Shown here in pieces: positions 43,281 through 52,039 of a stretch of 64,000 bases of DNA (position 1 is the stretch's first letter; every line of letters starts with the position of its first letter). Under the pieces are notes generated by a model, which saw only the letters and a list, made by a program, of their open reading frames with translations, was not told where the DNA came from and made no database searches. A program made the position numbers and the translations under genes. Source of the stretch: Fen-1254 sp963769605 (GTDB lineage: Bacteria > Bacteroidota > Ignavibacteria > UBA10030); NCBI GenBank assembly GCA_963769605.1, contig CAVYML010000003.1:310001-374000 (forward strand). The letters are read 5' to 3'.

Positions 43281-44504
43281 ATGAGCGAACTTGATCGCAG
43301 GTCATTTTTGAAAACGTCGGTTCTCGGCACTTCAGCTGCGCTTGCTGCGCCGTCTCTTTTGGCACGATTTCAGTCTGCAGCCCCCAGCCCTGCCCATGCC
43401 CCTGAAGAAAAAAATACCCGCCCGGTCGTACGGAGAACATTGGGAAAAACCGGAATCAGTCTGCCGGTGGTCAGTATGGGCGTGATGCGCGCCGACAGTC
43501 CCGCACTCGTTCGCGCTGCGCTCAAGGCCGGCATCGTATTTTTTGATACTGCGCATGGTTATCAAAAAGGACGGAACGAAGAAATGCTCGGAGAGGTGTT
43601 CACCGGCGTGCAGCGATCTTCATATATCATTGCCACAAAAGTTCCTCCGGAAGACATGGACAGGCAGACAAATACGATTGGACCGGGATCTACCAAAGAA
43701 GCATTCTTGAAACATTTGGACGAAAGTCTCAGGCGGCTCAAACTCGACTTTGTCGATATTCTCTATGTTCACGGAATCTCGGCCCGGGAACATGTCCTTC
43801 ACCCGGAAATGATTGCCGCCGTGACGGAAGCAAAAAAATCCGGCAAAACGAAATTTGTCGGCGTCTCCACGCACCAGAATATGGAAACGGTTATCGACGC
43901 CGCTGTCGAATCGCATGTCTATGATGTCGTGCTTACGGCAATTAATTTTCAGTACCATACACCGGACAGCTTCCGCAAAACGACGGCGCGTGCCGCCGCA
44001 GCGGGCATCGGCATCGTTGCCATGAAAACGATGGCCGGCGGATTTTTCGATAAGGAAAAACAGAAACCTGTCAACTGCAAAGCGGCGCTCAAATGGGTGC
44101 TTCAGGATCCGAACATAACAACCTGCATTCCCGGCATGACGACATTCGACCAGCTTCAGGAAAACATCAGTGTGAACGAAGATATTAAACTCACGGACGA
44201 AGAAAAAACATCGCTCACCATGCGGGAATCCGGCGGCGGCATGTACTGCGACGGATGCAATCACTGTTCTTCATCATGTGCAAAGCATCTGGCTGTTCCT
44301 GATGTCATGCGTGCATACATGTACGCCTATGCTTACGGCGCAGCGCGCCAGGCAAAAGAAGTACTGTCGGAATTGCATTTTCCCGTCAATCCATGCAGCA
44401 ATTGTTTGATATGTACGGCCGAATGCATCAAGGGCTTTCCGATCCGGCAACGGGTGAGCGATATGTCCCGGCTGGCCGGCGTTCCCGATGAATTTCTTGT
44501 GTAG
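43281..44504 (+). CDS. Tat-exported aldo/keto reductase with two C-terminal [4Fe-4S] motifs
   Basis: 407 residues from ATG 43281 (AGGAG 8 nt upstream; a TTG two codons earlier is too close to it). The start SELDRRSFLKTSVLG is a twin-arginine signal. The aldo/keto reductase barrel (about 45-300) shows FDTAHGYQKGRNEEMLGE (Asp, Tyr), ATKVPPEDM (Lys) and DILYVHGIS (His). The tail has two ferredoxin-type clusters, CDGCNHCSSSC and CSNCLICTAEC. The combination points to an exported redox enzyme that passes electrons between a cofactor and Fe-S centres. Substrate unknown. Confidence 0.88.
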   Translation: MSELDRRSFLKTSVLGTSAALAAPSLLARFQSAAPSPAHAPEEKNTRPVVRRTLGKTGISLPVVSMGVMRADSPALVRAALKAGIVFFDTAHGYQKGRNEEMLGEVFTGVQRSSYIIATKVPPEDMDRQTNTIGPGSTKEAFLKHLDESLRRLKLDFVDILYVHGISAREHVLHPEMIAAVTEAKKSGKTKFVGVSTHQNMETVIDAAVESHVYDVVLTAINFQYHTPDSFRKTTARAAAAGIGIVAMKTMAGGFFDKEKQKPVNCKAALKWVLQDPNITTCIPGMTTFDQLQENISVNEDIKLTDEEKTSLTMRESGGGMYCDGCNHCSSSCAKHLAVPDVMRAYMYAYAYGAARQAKEVLSELHFPVNPCSNCLICTAECIKGFPIRQRVSDMSRLAGVPDEFLV

Positions 44505-44513
44505 GAAAATTGA

Positions 44514-45389
44514 ATGAACAAATACGGTGTTTTATTATTCCTTGTTTTTTTTGTTGGAGCCTTGAACACGGCCGCTGCTCAAAATACTCCGGATATGCAG
44601 TTCCCGCAAATAGCGGGATTTAAACTTACGCCGGGAGAGAAGGTTTATACGCCCGACAATCTCTTCGAAATCATCGATGGCGCGGCCGATGTTTTTCTGA
44701 CTTACGGCTTTGAAGAATTGCATACGGCTGAATATTCCGCTCCCGGAATCGAGTATATTCGCGTTGAAGCTTACCGGCACAGCTCTCAGGCGAATGCATT
44801 CGGCATGTATGCGCAGGAACGGCCGGAAGAAACGAAATTTCTTCCGATCGGCGGACAGGGCTATCTGGAAGAGGGGGCGCTGAATTTTTACTGCGGCAGG
44901 TACTATATTCGACTTACCACGAATGACAAGGGAGAGAACGTTCAACTCGCGCTCCAATCGATAGCGCAATCTATCGCAGAGGCGCTGCATCAGGAAAAAA
45001 CGCTGCCCGCACTCTTCGGCTTTTTCCCGCAGGAAGGGAAAAAGCAAAATTCGGAAATGTATATCAATCAGGATTTTCTTGGATATAGTTTTTTCAATTC
45101 GGCATACAGCATGCAATACAACGGCGAAAAATTATTTGTTATCGATTTTTCCAATGAGGAGACCGCCGGCCTTGCACTGAAAAAATATTTCGCCCTGCTG
45201 CAAGTACAGGCGGAAAATTCCCCTGAACATTTAAAAGAGAATCTTGTTGCCGTCAACGATCCGCATCAGGGAAGCGTCATGCTCCGGCTTTGCGGCGCAA
45301 AATTAGCCGGCGCCGTGGAAATCAGGGATGCCGAAGCAGCGAAGAACAATCTGAATGCTTTGGTGCATGCTCTCCAGTGTGTGCATTAA
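44514..45389 (+). CDS. Secreted protein of the DUF6599 type
   Basis: 291 residues with a signal peptide (NKYGVLLFLVFFVGALNTAA). The mature part has KVYTPDNLFEIIDGAADVFL, IRVEAYRHSSQANAFGMYAQ and YCGRYYIRLT. I associate this pattern with DUF6599-like proteins that often lie beside Fe-S oxidoreductase genes of the kind found upstream here (9-nt gap). Function is unknown; periplasmic location is inferred. It is followed by a dispersed palindromic element. Confidence 0.6.
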   Translation: MNKYGVLLFLVFFVGALNTAAAQNTPDMQFPQIAGFKLTPGEKVYTPDNLFEIIDGAADVFLTYGFEELHTAEYSAPGIEYIRVEAYRHSSQANAFGMYAQERPEETKFLPIGGQGYLEEGALNFYCGRYYIRLTTNDKGENVQLALQSIAQSIAEALHQEKTLPALFGFFPQEGKKQNSEMYINQDFLGYSFFNSAYSMQYNGEKLFVIDFSNEETAGLALKKYFALLQVQAENSPEHLKENLVAVNDPHQGSVMLRLCGAKLAGAVEIRDAEAAKNNLNALVHALQCVH

Positions 45390-45411
45390 AAAAAACATGT
45401 AAAAAACTGAG

Positions 45412-45540
45412 GCAGTCCATGATGACACACAGGAATGTGTGTCCCACCATGATTTTTTCATTTGATGGTAGGTCAGGCATTCCTGCCTGACTGTTCATGA
45501 TGACATACAGGATTGTGTGTCCTACCATGATTCATTTTGG
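45412..45540. repeat. Palindromic dispersed element, one full and one half copy
   Basis: A full core at about 45464-45525 runs from GGTAGGTCAGGCATTCCTGC to GTGTGTCCTACC. An extra right-half copy lies at 45412-45455. The same family recurs at 56134-56236, 59112-59222 and 63079-63189. Confidence 0.75.
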
Positions 45541-45549
45541 AGTTTTATT

Positions 45550-46962
45550 ATGCTGCAACGCGGTGAGGAACTATCGCTGAAAATTCTCGATTCTGCATTC
45601 GAAGGGAAATCCGTCGCACGACACGGTGAATTGGTTATTTTCGTGGAAGGAGGAGTTCCCGGGGATGTTGCGACGGTTAGAATTACGAAGTCCAAAAAGA
45701 ATTTTGCAGAAGCTAAGGTTATTAAAATAGAAACGCCTTCGACGCTGCGTGTCGATCCGCCCTGCATGTACTTCGGCGTGTGCGGCGGATGCAAGTGGCA
45801 GCAGGTCGATTATGCGGCGCAGCTTCGCTTCAAGCAGCAGCATGTGACCGATGCCTTCGAACGCATCGGGTGTTTTAGCAATCCGGCTGTTCTTCCCATT
45901 CTCGGTTCGGATGAATGCTTCTTTTACCGCGGGAAAATGGAATACTCGTTTGCCGATCAGCAATGGATCTGGGACGGTATGCCGGCGGCTCTTTCGCCGG
46001 TGCCGGTTTTTCTCGGCCTTCATGTTCCGCAGCGGTACGACAAAGTGCTGGATATCCGCGAATGCCTTCTGCAATCCGAAGGTTCGAACAAAATTTTAAA
46101 TTTTACACGGACATTTGCACAGCGTGCCGGACAGACGGTTTATGATTCCGATGCGGAATCGGGATATTTACGATTTCTCGTGATACGGGAAGGGAAGCGG
46201 ACAAAGGAAGTCATGGTCAATCTCGTGACGTTCTCCGACGATCCTGAAACGATGCAAAAGTACACTACGGCGCTGCTGGAAGAATGTCCCTTTGTGACGA
46301 CTGTCGTCAATACGATCAACACACGCAAGGCGCAGATTGCTTTCGGTGAAACCGAGCGGGTCTATCACGGCGCAGGCATCATACATGACATGATCGGAGC
46401 CTATCGATTCGACATCTCCGCCGGTTCTTTTTTTCAGACCAACACGATTCAGGCGGAAAAGCTGTATACCGCGGTCAAGGAATTCGGCGCGTTTAAGCCG
46501 GCCGATATCGTGTACGATTTATATTCCGGAACCGGCTCCATCGGAATATTTCTTTCCGGCAGCGTGCAAAGCGTCATAGGAATCGAATCCGTAGAAAGCG
46601 CCATCCGGGATGCGGAGCGCAACGCGCAGGAAAACGGCGTAACGAACTGCACGTTCATATTAGGCGATCTCAAAGATCGATTGACGAAAGACAAAGAATG
46701 GATGGCACGCTTTCCGAAGCCGGACGTCATGGTCATCGATCCGCCGCGCAGCGGCATGCATCCGAAAGTTGTGGAAGAAATTATCGGTCTCGCACCGGAG
46801 CGGATCGTTTACGTAAGCTGCAATCCGGCAACACAGGCGCGTGATGCACAACTCCTCTGCGCTGAACGTTACAATTTGGAAAAGCTGCAACCAGTCGATA
46901 TGTTCCCCCATACATTCCATATAGAAAATGTGGCGTTGTTTAAAAAAAGCGGTGAACGTTAA
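45550..46962 (+). CDS. 23S rRNA (uracil-5-)-methyltransferase, RlmD/RumA type
   Basis: 470 residues from ATG 45550; earlier in-frame codons lie in repeat DNA. The N-terminal TRAM domain (about 1-60) is followed by the cluster motif C-x5-C-x2-C (CMYFGVCGGC), with a later Cys in IRECLLQS as probable fourth [4Fe-4S] ligand. The catalytic domain has the AdoMet motif YDLYSGTGSIGIF, VIDPPRSGMHPKVV and the nucleophile in YVSCNPATQARD. It methylates a uracil in 23S rRNA (U1939 for RlmD); the exact site could differ. The stop codon and last residues (GER) lie inside a 7-nt repeat tract that starts at 46952. Confidence 0.88.
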   Translation: MLQRGEELSLKILDSAFEGKSVARHGELVIFVEGGVPGDVATVRITKSKKNFAEAKVIKIETPSTLRVDPPCMYFGVCGGCKWQQVDYAAQLRFKQQHVTDAFERIGCFSNPAVLPILGSDECFFYRGKMEYSFADQQWIWDGMPAALSPVPVFLGLHVPQRYDKVLDIRECLLQSEGSNKILNFTRTFAQRAGQTVYDSDAESGYLRFLVIREGKRTKEVMVNLVTFSDDPETMQKYTTALLEECPFVTTVVNTINTRKAQIAFGETERVYHGAGIIHDMIGAYRFDISAGSFFQTNTIQAEKLYTAVKEFGAFKPADIVYDLYSGTGSIGIFLSGSVQSVIGIESVESAIRDAERNAQENGVTNCTFILGDLKDRLTKDKEWMARFPKPDVMVIDPPRSGMHPKVVEEIIGLAPERIVYVSCNPATQARDAQLLCAERYNLEKLQPVDMFPHTFHIENVALFKKSGER

Positions 46963-47007
46963 GCAGTGAACGGTAAACTGTGAACGGTAAATGGTAAAGG
47001 TAAAACG
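46952..47007. repeat. Heptamer tract (GTGAACG / GTAAACT units)
   Basis: Eight consecutive 7-nt units, GTGAACG alternating with units such as TTAAGCA, GTAAACT and GTAAATG. The first one and a half units encode the last residues and the stop codon of the methyltransferase. Confidence 0.75.
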
Positions 47008-47101
47008 CAAATTGATTCCCCCTTGGCACAAGGCCGCCATCACCTCTGTAGCCTCTGTAGCCGCGACGGGTCGTCGCGGAGGCTGTCACCATCCCGTTAT
47101 A

Positions 47102-47157
47102 TCCGCGACAGCTTGTCCCGAGAATATTGATAGATATTATCGGGAGATCATCGCGGA
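47102..47157. repeat. Long inverted repeat between convergent genes
   Basis: Outer arms TCCGCGA and TCGCGGA enclose an inner stem TCCCGAGAATAT / ATATTATCGGGA (11 of 12 pairs) with a 6-nt loop. The surrounding 47040-47220 also holds two CTCTGTAGC units, a GCCGCGAC...GTCGCGG palindrome and CCGACACCACCGGTGTCGG. The region may act as a bidirectional terminator. Confidence 0.6.
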
Positions 47158-47220
47158 GAGGCATCCGACACCACCGGTGTCGGCTACAGAGTGTCGTCGC
47201 GGAAGAGCGCTAACGGCAGG

Positions 47221-48132
47221 TCAATCCGCCAGATGTTTTTCAAAAAATGTACAGAGCGCTTCCGCATACAGTGCGCCGCCGGTTTCCCAGACTTTGGTAT
47301 GTTCCGCCCCCTCTACTAAAAGCATCTGCTTCGGTTCCTGCGCCGCTTCGAACAATTTTTGAGAATATTCCGGCTTTATAAAGGAATCCTTTTGTCCGTG
47401 TACGATAAGAATGGGGACGTGAATGCGTTTGATGTCGTCAAGTGGAGAGACGAGCCGCGCTTTAAAATTCGCCATACGCTGCGATTGAAGCAATGCTATG
47501 TTGCGCAGAAAATGCCACGGCAATTTGATGATTCGTCTTTGATAGTCGACAAAGATCGTCCGAAGCGATGTGAAACTTCCTTCCGAAACAATCGCAGAAA
47601 TGCGCGGATCGAGAGCTGCTGCCTGAAGGGCAACCGCTCCTCCCATGGATGTGCCGAACAATCCGATTTTTCCAATCATTGTGCCGAATCTGGATTGCAG
47701 GGATGTTAAAATGGTTACAACGTCGTATTTCTCATAAAACCCGTACGTGCAATAATATCCTTCACTTTCGCCGTGGGCGCGTAAATCGAATAAAAAAATA
47801 TTGAATCCGTGGTCGAACAGCGCGCGTGCAAACGGAATCCCGTCGATCTTGCAGTCTCCGACTCCGTGCAAATAAAGAATCGTTCCCTTTGCTTTTTCTT
47901 TTTGACCGATGAACCAGCCGCGAAGCTTGAAACCATCGAATGTATTGACGATAAGATTCTCTTGCGGCAGTCCGGCGTCTTTTGGTTCCAGAAGATCGGT
48001 GAATCGAGCATACCATTCCGGTTTACGCCGGCTCGGTTTCAGGAGAATCAACGGTCCCGTCACAAGAAGCACAAATGTCGCATTGGCAAGAAAAAGAACC
48101 GTGATGGTCAATAAATCGAAAAGAATATCCAT
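47221..48132 (-). CDS. Alpha/beta hydrolase, membrane-anchored
   Basis: 303 residues. An N-terminal hydrophobic helix (about 4-32) would anchor it to the inner membrane. The hydrolase fold follows: oxyanion region LYLHGVGDCK, nucleophile elbow GLFGTSMGGAVAL with Ser162, acidic residue in VHGQKDSFIKPEYS and His in EGAEHTKVWE. It resembles the YfhR/BAAT-like group of serine hydrolases (esterase or peptidase type). Substrate unknown. Convergent with the rRNA methyltransferase across a repeat-filled gap. Confidence 0.85.
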   Translation of the reverse strand: MDILFDLLTITVLFLANATFVLLVTGPLILLKPSRRKPEWYARFTDLLEPKDAGLPQENLIVNTFDGFKLRGWFIGQKEKAKGTILYLHGVGDCKIDGIPFARALFDHGFNIFLFDLRAHGESEGYYCTYGFYEKYDVVTILTSLQSRFGTMIGKIGLFGTSMGGAVALQAAALDPRISAIVSEGSFTSLRTIFVDYQRRIIKLPWHFLRNIALLQSQRMANFKARLVSPLDDIKRIHVPILIVHGQKDSFIKPEYSQKLFEAAQEPKQMLLVEGAEHTKVWETGGALYAEALCTFFEKHLAD

Positions 48133-48220
48133 AGAGAAAACATCGAAAGAGCAAATATGCGATTCAGTGTATTTTGAAATACCATTGTTTCTGCAGCGAC
48201 ACCGATGGCGCCGGAATTAA

Positions 48221-48239
48221 CCGCGACCAGCGGTCGCGG
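48221..48239. repeat. CCGCGACC-AGC-GGTCGCGG palindrome
   Basis: A perfect 8-bp stem with a 3-nt loop in the gap between the hydrolase and the next minus-strand gene. It is related in sequence to the GCCGCGAC palindrome near 47060, so it belongs to a small dispersed family. Confidence 0.6.
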
Positions 48240-48273
48240 CTACAATCTACATGAGCCGTAAACACTGTACGCT

Positions 48274-50100
48274 TTACGGTGCCTGAATGACGGCAATCTC
48301 AAATGGCTTCAATTTTATGGAAACCCTGCTTCTTACCGGAGCGCCGAAATGAACAAACGCCGTATCCTCGCTGAATTCCAATGACGCATTGTGCGCAAGT
48401 TCGCGCCATCCGGATTGTTGTATGTGCTGCATGAATTGAAGCGACAGGGAAACCTTTTCGTCGCTCATATTATAAAGCACATATTGTTTGGGTCCGAACA
48501 GATACATTCCAACATTTCCGGGGCTTTCCAGCGTAACACCCAATTCTTTTGTAAATGCAAGCCGAATCGTATTGAGCGCTTCTTCCGGAAGCCGCAGCAG
48601 GTCGTAATAATTTTCGGGCATGTTCAGAACGTATAATGTTCCTTTCAAATACGGTGCACTGAGCAGTACGCCGTAGTCGTAATCCTCCTGTATGACGGCA
48701 ACATTGCGGACATACGGCCATGTCGTTGTCCGGATACGGGGGAAAGCGACGGGTTTTTCGCCTTTCACGATTTTTCCGTAATACCATCCCGCTCTAAGGC
48801 GATAGTCCGCAGATGCGACCGAGCCGCCTTGATCCACAAGACTTAAGATGTTTTTGAATTCCGTATTCTGGAGCTTAAGCCAGAGTTCCCACGTCATAAA
48901 GACATCGTGGCCATTGCGCAGCCGGTCGAGCATTTCGTCGGGAAGCTGCGGATCCTGCAAAGAGTGCAGCGTAAAAATTGCGCTTTGACATTCTTTCGGA
49001 AATTTTGCGACCGGTTCGAGCGGTATTCCCGCCAGACCGAGATATCCGAAAATATTGTATTCGCCGGTGGAACCATAGGGAAGGTAAATAGGAACTCCGC
49101 GCGCAGGACCATTCAGCATTCCTGCAACGGCATCGAACTCCGGAAGCTCCTTGCAAAAGTACGGATAAACATCGCTGGAGGGATTGGTCGGATAGAGCCC
49201 GCCGGCGCACCAGAGAATAATTTCCGGCGCTTGTGCCAATACAGCCTGCCACACCTCGGCGTTGTAGTCGTTGTACTGTCCCTGCATGTCGTAATTGTCT
49301 AACCATGAACCGATCCATTTGGAAGTATCGACACTCGACCACCACTTCTGAAAAATATAACCGCTGTACATCGGAATATGCTGATCCTGTGTCGTCAGAT
49401 CGCGCGTTTCGATTCCTACGGCCATCTTATCGAACTGCAATGTTTCATTGTAGACATCATATCCGTTCCGGCGATGTCCTTCGTACCAGTTCGGATATTT
49501 GATAATGACTTTTGCCTTCGGATTAACTTGTTTGGCAGCATCGATAATATGTTTTTTGGATTGTTCGAGGAGGAGTTTGGTGCGGTAGTCCGCCCACGAC
49601 ATTGTTCCGCGATCCTGCATGCTTTTTTCATCCGTAGCGATGGTAAAAAGCCAGTCGTCGAGTATAATTTCATCGAAGACCTGTGCAAGCGCGCGTGCAT
49701 GCTCTTCGAGATCTGCCATATCCGCCGGGTCATTATAGACCATCGGACCTTCATGTATGGAAGACACAGTAACGATGCAGCCGGAAGTCCGTATTCCCAT
49801 AGCGTGGAATTTATCTGCGAGCGTTTTTAAAAGAGCAATATCGTTTGAACCGCGGGCGTTGCCTTCCAGATAGACATGATCCGGTTTAACGGGAGCAAAA
49901 TAATCCATGGTTTTCTTAAACTGATCCGGATCGCGCAGCAGGTGCTGGATATCCATGTTCGTGAAAAAGACGGCATAATGGAGATGCTGCCATCCGGTTT
50001 GCGTCTTTTCCTGTGCGTTTATGATGCCGCTGCAAAGAAGCAGAACGAACATCAGTACCGGCGAAAGTAAAAATAATTGTTTGTATCTCGTTGATTGCAT
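48274..50100 (-). CDS. Secreted putative glycoside-hydrolase-like protein
   Basis: 608 residues from the ATG at 50100, which has a perfect GGAGG 6 nt upstream. A signal peptide (QSTRYKQLFLLSPVLMFVLL, ending IINAQ) leads into a barrel-like domain with acidic strand ends (DEIILDDWLFTIATDE, KVIIKYPNWYEG), suggesting a TIM-barrel hydrolase. The C-terminal 100 residues look like a beta-sandwich (RVSIKLKPFEIAVIQ) typical of sugar-active enzymes. No named family is recognised. It is followed upstream on the same strand by a DUF4380-like gene, so both may act on the same glycan outside the cell. Confidence 0.6.
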   Translation of the reverse strand: MQSTRYKQLFLLSPVLMFVLLLCSGIINAQEKTQTGWQHLHYAVFFTNMDIQHLLRDPDQFKKTMDYFAPVKPDHVYLEGNARGSNDIALLKTLADKFHAMGIRTSGCIVTVSSIHEGPMVYNDPADMADLEEHARALAQVFDEIILDDWLFTIATDEKSMQDRGTMSWADYRTKLLLEQSKKHIIDAAKQVNPKAKVIIKYPNWYEGHRRNGYDVYNETLQFDKMAVGIETRDLTTQDQHIPMYSGYIFQKWWSSVDTSKWIGSWLDNYDMQGQYNDYNAEVWQAVLAQAPEIILWCAGGLYPTNPSSDVYPYFCKELPEFDAVAGMLNGPARGVPIYLPYGSTGEYNIFGYLGLAGIPLEPVAKFPKECQSAIFTLHSLQDPQLPDEMLDRLRNGHDVFMTWELWLKLQNTEFKNILSLVDQGGSVASADYRLRAGWYYGKIVKGEKPVAFPRIRTTTWPYVRNVAVIQEDYDYGVLLSAPYLKGTLYVLNMPENYYDLLRLPEEALNTIRLAFTKELGVTLESPGNVGMYLFGPKQYVLYNMSDEKVSLSLQFMQHIQQSGWRELAHNASLEFSEDTAFVHFGAPVRSRVSIKLKPFEIAVIQAP

Positions 50101-50187
50101 AATGTCCTCCATGCTCGATAATTTTTTATAGTGCATAATTTGTATTTACTTTGAGTGGTTTAATTTTATGACTATTTTTCTTTACAT

Positions 50188-50207
50188 GGGCACATAGCGA
50201 TGTGCCC
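50188..50207. repeat. GGGCACAT-AGCG-ATGTGCCC hairpin
   Basis: A perfect 8-bp stem in the 218-bp gap between the two secreted-protein genes. It resembles the GGGCACA...TGTGCCC dispersed repeats of other genomes and may also end transcription of the DUF4380-like gene. Confidence 0.55.
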
Positions 50208-50318
50208 CTACGTTGACTGCCATGCACAAATATATTATTGATGTCTTTGCATACTACAAAAAGTTTTTCATGTTCTTCTAAGAAAATTTCGTTACGGAAG
50301 ATGCCGGGTAACGAAGAT

Positions 50319-51236
50319 TTATCGAATAATTCTTCGTACAAATTCTACGAGTTCTTTGCTTCCTTTTACGGTTCGTATCGTTTCCGGGATATCGACGGCG
50401 ATCCACTCGATATTCCATGTCATTTTTACCCCCGGAGTGAGAGTCGTATACTGACCCTGGATTTCGAATTCAATATAATCTGCTTCATTACTGACGTAGA
50501 TTGATAATTCCGCTTCACCGGGCGCCGCCTGAGCCTGTTTTATGTCTGTAAATTTTTTTATAAATAATTTTCCATCGATGGCAAAAGCCGCCCAGCCCTC
50601 GGATACGTCTGCAATGCTCAGTTCGTTTTCTTTCGGTCTTTCTTTTGTGTCCTGAAACCACACGACGCCGTCAAGAACCTCTGTGGGGACCGGGGCAAAG
50701 TGTTTAACTCCGACGGAGCCTTCGCCAAGCGGGAAAAAAAGCAATCCGCCTCTATGAAGCCGGGAAATATCCCACGGGGCGGTTTTTTGAATTGTATCGC
50801 TTGCATTGAACATAGAATATGTTAAGCGAATTTTGCCGTTCTGGGCAGATGCGAACTCCTTCGTGAATTGAAGTCCGGTTTGCGTATCCTTTTCGCTCTT
50901 CATGCGGAGTAATCCGCTGCCGGTTTCCAGGATATAGGGATCGCTGTCTAAGACGTGCGGAGGCGGCCAGTTCCATAGCGTTTGGGGACTCGGCCAGAAT
51001 GTCGATCCGTAATTATCGGCGTGAACTTCTTTGCCCGTAAGAAATTCATAATGACCCGATTTGAATGAAATGATTCTCGCTCCTGTCTCCGGTTGGACGG
51101 TCAGGCTTGCGCTTCCGGAATGAACGGTATAGTTTTTCATAGTCGTTGTCGAATCCTTGTGTGTTTGTGCGTCGGCGCGGGAAAAAATAAGAAGAAAAGA
51201 ACACAGAACTGTTATCCATAATTTTGAATTTTTCAT
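50319..51236 (-). CDS. Secreted DUF4380-like (mutarotase-fold) protein
   Basis: 305 residues from ATG 51236, which begins a signal peptide (KNSKLWITVLCSFLLIFSRA). The mature protein is beta-rich: SLTVQPETGARIISFKSGHY, FWPSPQTLWNWPPP, and a late WNIEWIAVDIP. This pattern fits DUF4380, whose fold is related to galactose mutarotases, so carbohydrate binding is likely. No catalytic residues are assigned. An earlier in-frame ATG would add 20 non-signal residues and is not chosen. Forms a minus-strand pair with the glycoside-hydrolase-like gene. Confidence 0.65.
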   Translation of the reverse strand: MKNSKLWITVLCSFLLIFSRADAQTHKDSTTTMKNYTVHSGSASLTVQPETGARIISFKSGHYEFLTGKEVHADNYGSTFWPSPQTLWNWPPPHVLDSDPYILETGSGLLRMKSEKDTQTGLQFTKEFASAQNGKIRLTYSMFNASDTIQKTAPWDISRLHRGGLLFFPLGEGSVGVKHFAPVPTEVLDGVVWFQDTKERPKENELSIADVSEGWAAFAIDGKLFIKKFTDIKQAQAAPGEAELSIYVSNEADYIEFEIQGQYTTLTPGVKMTWNIEWIAVDIPETIRTVKGSKELVEFVRRIIR

Positions 51237-51467
51237 ACGTTGTCTGATCCTTCTATGATTTTCAATCAGCCGGTGATTTGAATGAGCATAAGGCAACCTG
51301 ATAATTTATTCCGAATCATTTTTTCAGATAGATGCTGCAGCCCTTAGAAGAACATCCCGGACTGCGGTTAAGTTTCTCGTTCTCGATATCCGATTTCCTG
51401 CCGTATTTTTCCCCGCAGATTAAAATCTCTATGACAAGAAAAACTATCAATGGTCAATTGTCACCTG

Positions 51468-51543
51468 AACCGAATAACCGATTAACTAAACAACCGAATA
51501 ACCAAAGAACCAAATAACCAAAGAACCAAAGAACTAATAACCC
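51468..51543. repeat. Octamer tract (AACCAAAG / AACCGAAT units)
   Basis: Eight consecutive 8-nt units starting AACC or AACT (AACCGAAT, AACCGATT, AACTAAAC, AACCAAAG, AACCAAAT...), followed by a 7-nt slip and AACC. It lies in the 800-bp gap upstream of hypF. Confidence 0.8.
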
Positions 51544-51779
51544 GGCGGGTTTCCATCCCTGTCTTTTTATTTGTTAATAGGTCCCACATCTTTCGCAAGA
51601 CTGGATAATATGTAAAGGAATTCCGGAAAAATAGCAAGGAATATATTAAGGATTCTTTGATGAATTATATTCAAATGCCAATTGCCTGCCATTTTGAACG
51701 TTTTCATATCAGATAAAGTGAATGGCACATTGCTGATTTCATTTTTGTATCTTTAAAGATGTCAGCTGTGAATGCTGAG
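51544..51779. other. Non-coding stretch between repeat tracts
   Basis: AT-rich sequence without a convincing gene or hairpin. I see nothing further in it. Confidence 0.4.
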
Positions 51780-51913
51780 AATTGTCAATTGCCAATCGCG
51801 GATTGTGAATTGCCGATTGTCAATAAAACTGATGAACCAATGAACTGACAAACTGATGAACTAATGCCAATTGCCAATCGCGGATTGCGAATTGCCGATT
51901 GTGAATTGTTGAT
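51780..51913. repeat. Mixed heptamer-octamer-heptamer tract
   Basis: 7-nt units (AATTGTC, AATTGCC, AATCGCG, GATTGTG...) to about 51827. Then 8-nt units CTGATGAA, CCAATGAA, CTGACAAA, CTGATGAA to 51860, then a second 7-nt array (CAATTGC, CAATCGC, GGATTGC, GAATTGC) to about 51913. The two 7-nt arrays are near-copies of each other. Confidence 0.75.
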
Positions 51914-51942
51914 AAAATGATAAACCGTATAACTTCAAACGG

Positions 51943-51998
51943 CAACACCGCAGCACCGCAGCACCGTATCACTGCAGTACCGCAACACCGTAGCACAA
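51943..51998. repeat. Octamer tract (CAGCACCG units)
   Basis: Seven consecutive 8-nt units: CAACACCG, CAGCACCG twice, TATCACTG, CAGTACCG, CAACACCG, TAGCACAA. A two-unit relative in the opposite orientation (GGTGCTGC, CGTGCTGC) follows hypE at about 57315. Confidence 0.75.
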
Positions 51999-52005
51999 GA
52001 ACAAA

Positions 52006-52033
52006 GAACTACGAACTAAGAACTACGAACTAA
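52006..52033. repeat. Heptamer tract (GAACTAC / GAACTAA) touching the hypF start
   Basis: Four exact 7-nt units, alternating GAACTAC and GAACTAA, ending 6 nt before the hypF ATG. No Shine-Dalgarno sequence exists between tract and start codon. Confidence 0.75.
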
Positions 52034-52039
52034 TTACCA

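Noticed and set aside
50126..50341. 71-codon open frame between the two secreted-protein genes
   Set aside because: Overlaps a dispersed hairpin and the end of the DUF4380-like gene, with no support for translation.
51332..51517. 61-codon open frame upstream of hypF
   Set aside because: Its second half is encoded by the octamer tract and the first half has no ribosome binding site. Periodic DNA often stays open by chance.
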